Origin: an uncultured Bacteroidota bacterium
GTDB taxonomy: Bacteria > Bacteroidota > Bacteroidia > UKL13-3
Length of the DNA: 12,912 bases
Assembly (NCBI GenBank): GCA_903888395.1
Contig: CAISTO010000101.1
Coordinates: 1-12,912 of the forward strand
Direction of reading: 5' to 3'
Shown: positions 8,668-12,912 of the stretch, piece after piece
How positions within the stretch are numbered: position 1 is the stretch's first letter
Layout: every line of letters starts with the position of its first letter
Program-made: the position numbers and the translations under genes
The notes under the pieces: generated by a model
Database searches by the model: none
What the model saw: the letters and a program-made list of their open reading frames with translations, nothing else
Told to the model about the DNA's origin: nothing

Positions 8668-9039
8668 TCACAAAAACCACAAATTATTCTTACCAAAATC
8701 AGATAAGTGTTCGTTCTCAAAGTGGGGATACATTTCTGCTACCATTTCGGGGTACAGGGTGGTAACTGGTAGACTTTGTTGGCTGATGCCTTTCCAATAC
8801 ATAAGGCCGAACAGATATACTCGGTCTATCAATTCTCTTACTACATTTTCTTGATAGAAAATTTGTTCAACTTCTTTTTTGATTACTTTTTTAAATGTAA
8901 TATTATTAATAGAAAGTTTCAATTTCAAGCCATCAAGTTGAACTTTATTTAATTTGTCAATCCTAATAAGTTTAGATTTATGATCTAAAATTTTAAATTG
9001 CGATATAATATATTTCTTCCAAACTTCCTTTTGACTCAT
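8668..9039 (-). CDS. small orphan protein, possible PIWI C-terminal tail
   Basis: This 123-aa Lys-rich protein is the first gene of the minus-strand unit, 94 bases upstream of the giant ATPase. I do not recognise it securely. Its second half reads VVRELIDRVYLFGLMYWKG, then SLPVTTLYPEMVAEMYPHF, and the protein ends in NNLWFL. This order (helix ending in an aromatic patch, PVTxxYPExxA, terminal hydrophobic Leu) resembles the last helices and C-terminus of prokaryotic Argonaute/PIWI domains, where the terminal carboxylate helps bind the guide 5' end. No catalytic DEDX part, MID or PAZ is present, and a stop lies seven codons upstream of the ATG, so it is either a severed fragment or an independent small protein. 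The 8700-8830 part is visibly richer in G+C than its surroundings. The antisense frame at 8612-8854 is judged a shadow. Coding status is likely; the PIWI link is a hypothesis. Confidence 0.6.
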   Translation of the reverse strand: MSQKEVWKKYIISQFKILDHKSKLIRIDKLNKVQLDGLKLKLSINNITFKKVIKKEVEQIFYQENVVRELIDRVYLFGLMYWKGISQQSLPVTTLYPEMVAEMYPHFENEHLSDFGKNNLWFL

Positions 9040-9044
9040 ATTTT

Positions 9045-9052
9045 CAAATATA
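9045..9052 (-). promoter_or_regulatory. possible -7 box of the minus-strand unit
   Basis: On the minus strand TATATTTG matches the Bacteroidota -7 consensus TAnnTTTG and ends five bases before the ATG of the 123-aa gene. If used, the transcript would be almost leaderless. No well-spaced TTG -33 element is seen, so this may be a chance match in AT-rich DNA. Confidence 0.25.
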
Positions 9053-9185
9053 TTTAGTTTTTATTTTAACCTAATTGGTACAATTAATGTAAAACAATAA
9101 TTTTGAAAAGCAATTAAATCAATTTAAGGTAGATTATTTTTATTGTATCACAAACAAATGTTTAAAGTCTAATTATCAAACATTA

Positions 9186-9311
9186 AATAATTATACACAT
9201 TCATTATTGCTTTTTTTAAAATTAGATTTTTAATCAAAACAATCATTACTTTGATAATTTCAAAGAAATAATTAACTAAAAAATATCTTTAAATATTAAC
9301 CAATACATTTG
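9186..9311 (+). promoter_or_regulatory. upstream regulatory region, copy A
   Basis: Three blocks precede the zinc-ribbon gene: AATAATTATACACAT (9186-9200), TAATTAACTAAAAAAT (9269-9284) and AAATATTAAC directly followed by CAATACATTTG (9291-9311). All three recur in the same order and spacing before the DnaB-like gene (9709-9834). The last block ends in TACATTTG (9304-9311), a match to the -7 consensus TAnnTTTG, 20 bases before the ATG. A 7-bp inverted repeat lies just upstream. A shared promoter with a distal protein-binding site is the simplest reading. Confidence 0.5.
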
Positions 9312-9331
9312 TAAATTAAAAATAACAACCC

Positions 9332-9658
9332 ATGGCATCACCAACTTATTATGAATGTAAAGCCTGCGGGTTTTATACAAAAGGAAATTTTTCAAATATT
9401 GCTTATAATCTAAATGATGAAGGGGAGAGGATATTTGTTCCTCATGCCCGTAACGGGCCTTTTGATGGATACATGCACCAAACCGTTTGTTTGGATTGCT
9501 TACATCAATTTAAATTAGACCATAAAGTTGATGATTTAAAATGTATATCTTGTAGTTCAGCAAATATAGTAAGGACACATTTAACAGAAGGAAAACCTTG
9601 TCCAAAATGCCGTGAAGGTATTATTGTTATGGAAAAAGAAGAAGGCTTTAGTATTTAA
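9332..9658 (+). CDS. small protein with two zinc ribbons
   Basis: This 108-aa soluble protein has four CxxC knuckles: C9/C12, C53/C56, C71/C74 and C90/C93. They pair naturally into two four-cysteine zinc sites, an N-terminal one spanning residues 9-56 and a C-terminal ribbon spanning 71-93. Such ribbons bind nucleic acid or act as protein adaptors; no catalytic motif is present. Between the first two knuckles lies a segment containing GERIFVPHARNGPFDGYMHQ, which I do not recognise. The ATG at 9332 follows an AT-rich leader and a TACATTTG -7-like box. It is the first of three plus-strand genes leading to the retron reverse transcriptase, and its upstream region matches that of the next gene, so the two are probably expressed under the same control. 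The family is unknown to me. Confidence 0.8.
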   Translation: MASPTYYECKACGFYTKGNFSNIAYNLNDEGERIFVPHARNGPFDGYMHQTVCLDCLHQFKLDHKVDDLKCISCSSANIVRTHLTEGKPCPKCREGIIVMEKEEGFSI

Positions 9659-9708
9659 AAAATAAAATATAACAAACCCAGCTTCTAATACTTGTCAATC
9701 AAAGACAA

Positions 9709-9834
9709 AATAATTATACACATGCTCAGGTACCAGTAAACATTGGTGTGGAAAATTAAAATCAGCCACCACATTGGATCTTGCCAGTTGTTAATTAAAT
9801 AAAATATTACCACAAATATTAACGAATATATTTG
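9709..9834 (+). promoter_or_regulatory. upstream regulatory region, copy B
   Basis: This is the counterpart of the region before the zinc-ribbon gene: AATAATTATACACAT (9709-9723, identical), TAATTAAATAAAATAT (9792-9807, 14 of 16) and AAATATTAAC followed by GAATATATTTG (9814-9834, 19 of 21). Block starts are offset by exactly 523 bases in each case, while the DNA between blocks differs strongly. TATATTTG at 9827-9834 is a -7-type box nine bases before the ATG. An inverted repeat TTGTC/GACAA (9692-9708) abuts the first block, as an inverted repeat also does in copy A. Confidence 0.5.
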
Positions 9835-9843
9835 AAGTCTAAC

Positions 9844-11217
9844 ATGGAAAAACAAGTCAATTTAATTTCAACCAATGAAATCAATGAAAAAATAGTATTA
9901 GGCGTTTTAGCTGCTCATAATCCTACTTTAGAGAATTATTTTTTACGCTTAAAGTCAGATTATTTTGAGTTAAAAGTACATCAACAGATATATGATGTAA
10001 TGTTGGAATTATTTAAATCAAATAACCCAATAGATGTAATTATTATAAAAAATTGTTTGTATGATATTTGGAATGACACAAATTGGAATGAAATATTAGC
10101 AGATATCTCGAATTTTGAAACGTACCATTCTCAGATTGATTTTTTTGTAAGGGCGTTGCAAGAAAATTATATTAACAAGCAGCTGGCAACTACTGCACTT
10201 GTGATGGGTAATCAGGCAACTGATAAAACAGAACGAATAAATGCTGCCATTATGCAATTGATGGAATTGAAAAAGCTAATATCATCAGCTGAGGGTAAAA
10301 GCATTTCAAAATTAATAGATCTATTTAATGAAAGTAAAGGTTTATTCGAAGAGGATTTACTAGTAAAAACAGGTTTGGTAGCTTTAGATGAAAAACTAAA
10401 TGGTGGCTTTGAACAAAAGCAAATGATAATAATAGGAGCAAGACCTGGTGTTGGGAAGTCGGCTTTACTCATGAATATTTTTAATCAAATATTGTTAGAA
10501 AAGAAAAAGAAAGTGCTGTTTGTATCATTTATGATGAATCCCAAAAGGTTTTTAGCACTCCTGTTATCCAATAAAATAAAAGCACCTTTTAATCAAATAG
10601 TAAAGGATTTTACTCCATCAAATTATAAGGAAGATTGTAAAGAAATAACAGCAGCCGAAGAAAGTGGTATGTTTAAGTATCATTTTCAAAAGGATAATGA
10701 TATTGTTAGTTTATTGGCGGAAATAAGTAGTCAAAAAATTAAGAATGGATTGGATGTTGTTATTATAGATAGTTTGCAACAATTAGAGGATTTGAATCCG
10801 ATTTTTTATCAAAATAGAAATACCAGTTTGGGTAAAAATTTAAGGAGATTGAAACAGTTAGCACAAGAGATGAACTTACTAATAATTATAGGTTCTGAAT
10901 TGAGTAGAAATACTGAAAAAAGAGGTTCGGGAAGACCTGTATTGAGTGATTTGAAAGACAGTGGATGGATAGAGGAATTAGCAGATAAAGTATTATTGAT
11001 TTATAGACCTGAATGTTACAATTTCACAGAATGGGACGATGGAACTCCAGCATATAAAGAAGCTGATATAGATGTTAGCAAAAACAAATTAGGTCAAACA
11101 GGAAATGTAAGGGTTTGTTACGACAGTGAAACCTTTGCTTTTAGTGATCATAAATATGGGTATGTGCATGCACAGGAAGGAATGCACATACCAACAACTA
11201 GAATGGATGAATTTTAA
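9844..11217 (+). CDS. DnaB-like helicase with altered ATPase motif
   Basis: This 457-aa protein has the two-domain layout of replicative DnaB: an N-terminal helical domain (about 10-120, EKIVLGVLAAHNPTLENYF) and a RecA-like domain (about 180-440). Visible motifs are Walker A G198-ARPGVGK-S206 with K205, Walker B VVIIDSLQQL with D309, SELSR, and RPVLSDLKDSGWIEELAD followed by IYRPE, all close to the DnaB pattern. The segment that normally reads SLEM, holding the catalytic Glu, is S228-F-M-M231, so Met replaces Glu and hydrolysis may be weak or absent. I chose ATG 9844. A TTG at 9832 would add four residues but lies inside the -7-like box. Length is near that of true DnaB, yet the divergence suggests an island paralogue. 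It lies just before the retron RNA and may be its partner or effector, or may remodel the replication fork; this is inference. Confidence 0.85.
   Translation: MEKQVNLISTNEINEKIVLGVLAAHNPTLENYFLRLKSDYFELKVHQQIYDVMLELFKSNNPIDVIIIKNCLYDIWNDTNWNEILADISNFETYHSQIDFFVRALQENYINKQLATTALVMGNQATDKTERINAAIMQLMELKKLISSAEGKSISKLIDLFNESKGLFEEDLLVKTGLVALDEKLNGGFEQKQMIIIGARPGVGKSALLMNIFNQILLEKKKKVLFVSFMMNPKRFLALLLSNKIKAPFNQIVKDFTPSNYKEDCKEITAAEESGMFKYHFQKDNDIVSLLAEISSQKIKNGLDVVIIDSLQQLEDLNPIFYQNRNTSLGKNLRRLKQLAQEMNLLIIIGSELSRNTEKRGSGRPVLSDLKDSGWIEELADKVLLIYRPECYNFTEWDDGTPAYKEADIDVSKNKLGQTGNVRVCYDSETFAFSDHKYGYVHAQEGMHIPTTRMDEF
11161..11190 (+). repeat. 9-bp inverted repeat at the 3' end of the DnaB-like gene
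   Basis: TATGTGCAT (11161-11169) and ATGCACATA (11182-11190) form a perfect 9-bp stem with a 12-base loop inside the last codons of the DnaB-like gene. The palindrome GTGCATGCAC overlaps the left arm. It lies about 34 bases before the proposed retron RNA and has no T-run, so a simple terminator is unlikely. It could shield the mRNA end or mark a processing site. Confidence 0.45.
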
Positions 11218-11223
11218 AGAAAC

Positions 11224-11387
11224 TGTTAAATAATAAATTGGAGATTAGGCACTCACGAGCTTAGGTTGTTGTAACTGCAATCGTAGAAAAAAAACGTGAT
11301 ATGTTTATCTATTTTGCTTCGCAAAATAAGTTGCATTGGAGATCTACTATTTTGCCCTTTGTATGGAAATACAAAGGGCGTTTAACA
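11224..11387 (+). ncRNA. candidate retron msr-msd RNA
   Basis: This structured 164-base region sits where retron template RNAs lie, directly before the reverse transcriptase. TGTTAAAT (11224-11231) can pair with GTTTAACA (11380-11387), with one G-U pair, as the a1/a2 ends. TTAGGC (11245-11250) resembles the context of the branching G, so G11248 or G11249 is a candidate. Hairpin 1 (11255-11284) is an imperfect stem (ACGAGC...GCaaTCGT) with an inner AG(g)TT/AACT stem, msr-like. Hairpin 2 (11310-11328) is an 8-bp stem around TTC. Hairpin 3 (11354-11379) is a perfect 11-bp stem with a GGAA loop that abuts the a2 arm, as expected of the msd end. The a1 arm lies further from the candidate branch G than in well-studied retrons, so exact ends are uncertain. 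Confidence 0.6.
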
Positions 11388-11404
11388 AACTAAAAAGAGA
11401 AAAA

Positions 11405-12454
11405 ATGATTGAAAAAAAATTACACTGGCGTACCCAATTATTTTTAAATGCAAGAACCAACAAGCAGCTTTCAACAAGTTTGATTTGTAAAGATACATTG
11501 CTTGCTGAAGTAATAGAAAACCCAGTTTATACAAAGTTTACCATTCCGAAGAAATCAGGGGGATTTAGAATTATTCAGGTACCAGATAAGAATTTGAAAA
11601 GGATACAGAAGAAACTAAGTTTTGTGTTAAATGACTTATATATTCCAAATGAAAATTCGCATGGTTTTGTAAAAAAGAGTAAAAAAACATCGTATCATAC
11701 TTTAAGTAATGCAAAGGCACATATAAGTAAAAACTTTGTTTGGAATATAGATATAACCGATTTTTTCTCATCGATACCCACAGCAGCGGTAGCAGCAAAC
11801 TTAATGGAGCCACCTTTTAAATTTGTAGCAGAAAAAGCAAAGTATATTGCATTGCTGATATGTTATAAAAAACAATTACCAACGGGTTCGCCTTGTTCTC
11901 CAATTGTATCCAATATTGTATGTAATAATTTGGATAAAAAAATGCAATCTTGGGTGAATGAATTGAATAAAACAGATGAAAATTTACACTTGGTATTTAC
12001 ACGTTATGCCGATGATATTACTTTTAGCAGTTCTGATCAGTTAAGTAATATTCAAAAGCAAGAAGTTTATGATTTACTGGCTGAATATGGTTTTGCAGTA
12101 AATGCAAAGAAAAACAGGGAACAGCATAAACTCCAAGCGCAATGGGTAACAGGCATTAAAGTAAATGAAAAGCCAAATTTAGACCGTAAATACATTAGGA
12201 ATATTAGGGCTGTATTGTACCAAATGAAGAAAAATGGATTAGAGGAATCAACGGCAAAATATTTTGAAATAACACAAGAAGTATCTATTTTAGATATGGA
12301 GAAATTTGTTAATGTTATTAAAGGTAGAATTGCTTATTTGGGTTTTGTGAAAGGAAAGGAAGATGCTAATTACATGAAATTTAAGAATGAAATAGGGCAG
12401 TATGTTAACATATGTTATGGGGCATTTGGAAAGGTAAGTTTTGGGAAAGTCTGA
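11405..12454 (+). CDS. ret: retron-type reverse transcriptase
   Basis: This 349-aa reverse transcriptase has the usual length for retron enzymes. It copies part of its own non-coding RNA into a branched RNA-DNA hybrid (msDNA) in the cytoplasm. Diagnostic motifs are present: the retron-specific NAxxH at N102-AKA-H106, the first catalytic Asp D116 (IDITDFF), LPTGSPCSPIVSN (motif B), YADD at Y201-D204 holding the other two Asp, and VTG at V248-G250. All three catalytic Asp are intact. I chose ATG 11405, preceded by the purine-rich AAAAAGAG. An earlier in-frame ATG (11363) and TTG (11336) fall within the RNA hairpins and would add residues unlike the family. It follows the candidate msr-msd by 17 bases and the DnaB-like gene by 187. 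Retrons usually act as defence systems with a toxic effector next door; no standard effector is recognised here. The retron assignment is firm. Confidence 0.92.
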   Translation: MIEKKLHWRTQLFLNARTNKQLSTSLICKDTLLAEVIENPVYTKFTIPKKSGGFRIIQVPDKNLKRIQKKLSFVLNDLYIPNENSHGFVKKSKKTSYHTLSNAKAHISKNFVWNIDITDFFSSIPTAAVAANLMEPPFKFVAEKAKYIALLICYKKQLPTGSPCSPIVSNIVCNNLDKKMQSWVNELNKTDENLHLVFTRYADDITFSSSDQLSNIQKQEVYDLLAEYGFAVNAKKNREQHKLQAQWVTGIKVNEKPNLDRKYIRNIRAVLYQMKKNGLEESTAKYFEITQEVSILDMEKFVNVIKGRIAYLGFVKGKEDANYMKFKNEIGQYVNICYGAFGKVSFGKV

Positions 12455-12464
12455 GGTTTGAATT

Positions 12465-12520
12465 GGGAGATGAGAAATGGGAAATGAGAGTTGGAGATTT
12501 TGAATGGAAACTATATTCAA
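12465..12520 (+). repeat. degenerate purine-rich tandem repeat and small inverted repeat
   Basis: After the reverse transcriptase stop, a G/A-rich unit of about 14 bases repeats: GGGAGATGAGAAAT (12465-12478), GGGAAATGAGAGTT (12479-12492, 11 of 14 matching) and a partial third copy (12493-12505). A 6-bp inverted repeat TTGAAT/ATTCAA (12500-12520) overlaps its end. Low-complexity stretches of this kind occur between genes in Bacteroidota. It may act as a weak 3' boundary, but no T-run is present. Confidence 0.4.
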
Positions 12521-12589
12521 TGTCATATTGAGCCTGTCTAATCTAGAAACGTAAAAAACTAATGAATAATAAATTTTAAATATAACAAT

Positions 12590-12912
12590 ATGGATTTAAA
12601 TAATTTAATTTATTTGCCAAAATTGGCAAATTCGAATAATGATGAACAATTTTTAAGAATAAACTCCCAAAAGGATGAACTGATAATTAAATATCTTAAG
12701 TTATTTGATAGTTTTGATGAAATTAAACTTTTTCATATTGATAAATTACAATCAACTGGCCCTGAATTGAAAAACTTGATAATACATTTTTATCCAATTA
12801 AAGGAGATTTTTTTAAGATTTACGATGAAGAAAATGATAGTCTAAGTCTAGTTTTGAGTGTCGATACTAGTATAAATAAAACTATTACATTTAATCCAAA
12901 GGATAAAAAAAA
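12590..12912 (+). CDS. hypothetical protein, 3' end outside the window
   Basis: An ATG at 12590 opens a frame that stays open for 107 codons to the window edge, starting MDLNNLIYLPKLAN. It is rich in Lys, Asp, Glu, Ile and Leu, lacks a signal peptide or membrane segment in the visible part, and shows no motif I recognise. The segment LKNLIIHFYPIKGDFFKIYDEE followed by SLSLVLSVDTS looks like a beta-rich domain. No Shine-Dalgarno site is present, as elsewhere in the window. It lies 135 bases after the reverse transcriptase on the same strand, so it could be a retron partner or the start of another module. Codon use and composition resemble its neighbours, which supports real coding. Confidence 0.6.
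   Translation, partial: MDLNNLIYLPKLANSNNDEQFLRINSQKDELIIKYLKLFDSFDEIKLFHIDKLQSTGPELKNLIIHFYPIKGDFFKIYDEENDSLSLVLSVDTSINKTITFNPKDKK

Larger units (their letters stand above)
9040..9331. other. divergent intergenic region, AT-rich
   Basis: These 292 very AT-rich bases separate the minus-strand ATPase/helicase unit from the plus-strand zinc-ribbon/DnaB-like/retron genes. No open frame worth reporting lies here. It contains a perfect 7-bp inverted repeat (AATGTTT at 9157-9163, AAACATT at 9178-9184), followed almost directly by the three-block upstream region of the zinc-ribbon gene. It therefore probably holds the promoters for both directions. Confidence 0.5.

Noticed and set aside
8612..8854. 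80-codon plus-strand frame
   Set aside because: It lies antisense to the better-supported 123-aa minus-strand gene and has an unnatural Cys/Trp/Phe-rich composition without a ribosome site.
9832..9843. TTG start for the DnaB-like gene
   Set aside because: The TTG is part of the TATATTTG -7-like box; ATG at 9844 gives a normal DnaB N-terminus.
11336..11404. Upstream TTG/ATG starts for the reverse transcriptase
   Set aside because: They would translate the msd hairpin and a2 arm; the added residues do not look like an RT N-terminus, while ATG 11405 has a purine-rich site before it.
11224..12454. Group II intron maturase or diversity-generating retroelement
   Set aside because: The RT has retron-specific NAxxH and VTG motifs, no maturase domain, and no template/variable repeat pair is seen nearby.
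12500..12520. Rho-independent terminator after the RT
   Set aside because: The 6-bp AT-rich stem has a 9-base loop and no following T-run, too weak to call a terminator.
1..12912. CRISPR array, tRNA, rRNA or transposase
   Set aside because: No regularly spaced repeats, cloverleaf-like segments or recognisable transposase or integrase genes were seen on either strand.

Overview
The window is AT-rich, uses TAA-biased stops and weak or absent Shine-Dalgarno sites, and carries several TAnnTTTG-type -7 elements close to start codons. Together these point to a member of the Bacteroidota (Flavobacteriia, Sphingobacteriia or Chitinophagia-like). No core metabolic operon is present. The content is typical of an accessory or defence island: a broken RhuM gene, a large ATPase/helicase pair, a retron-type reverse transcriptase and several small orphan genes.

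Layout. Positions 26-337 hold a RhuM-family remnant that lacks a start codon and loses its homology after about residue 94. A metallophosphoesterase follows on the + strand (472-1263), then a 180-base debris-like gap. A compact minus-strand unit fills 1444-9039. In transcription order it has a 123-aa orphan whose C-terminus looks like the end of a PIWI domain, a 1622-aa protein with a sacsin/Hsp90-like (GHKL) ATPase near its N-terminus, and a 753-aa SF1 (Upf1-like) helicase fused to a C-terminal PIN nuclease domain. The last two genes overlap in a TAATG junction, so they are almost certainly a translationally coupled functional pair. I infer an anti-invader or nucleic-acid quality-control system and do not recognise it as a named one.

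Divergent from that unit, the + strand carries a two-zinc-ribbon protein (9332-9658), a DnaB-like helicase that lacks the usual Glu of its SLEM motif (9844-11217), a structured non-coding region (about 11224-11387) and a retron reverse transcriptase (11405-12454). The non-coding region has terminal complementarity, a branched hairpin and an 11-bp perfect hairpin, and is read as the msr-msd template of the retron. The zinc-ribbon and DnaB-like genes are preceded by matching three-block upstream regions with identical internal spacing (starts at 9186 and 9709), so they look co-regulated. An unrecognised gene starts at 12590 and runs off the window.

The two points most worth following up are (1) the GHKL-ATPase + helicase-PIN pair, possibly with a PIWI-like tail protein, and (2) a retron whose neighbours are a zinc-ribbon protein and an apparently catalytically altered DnaB-like ATPase instead of an effector I recognise.
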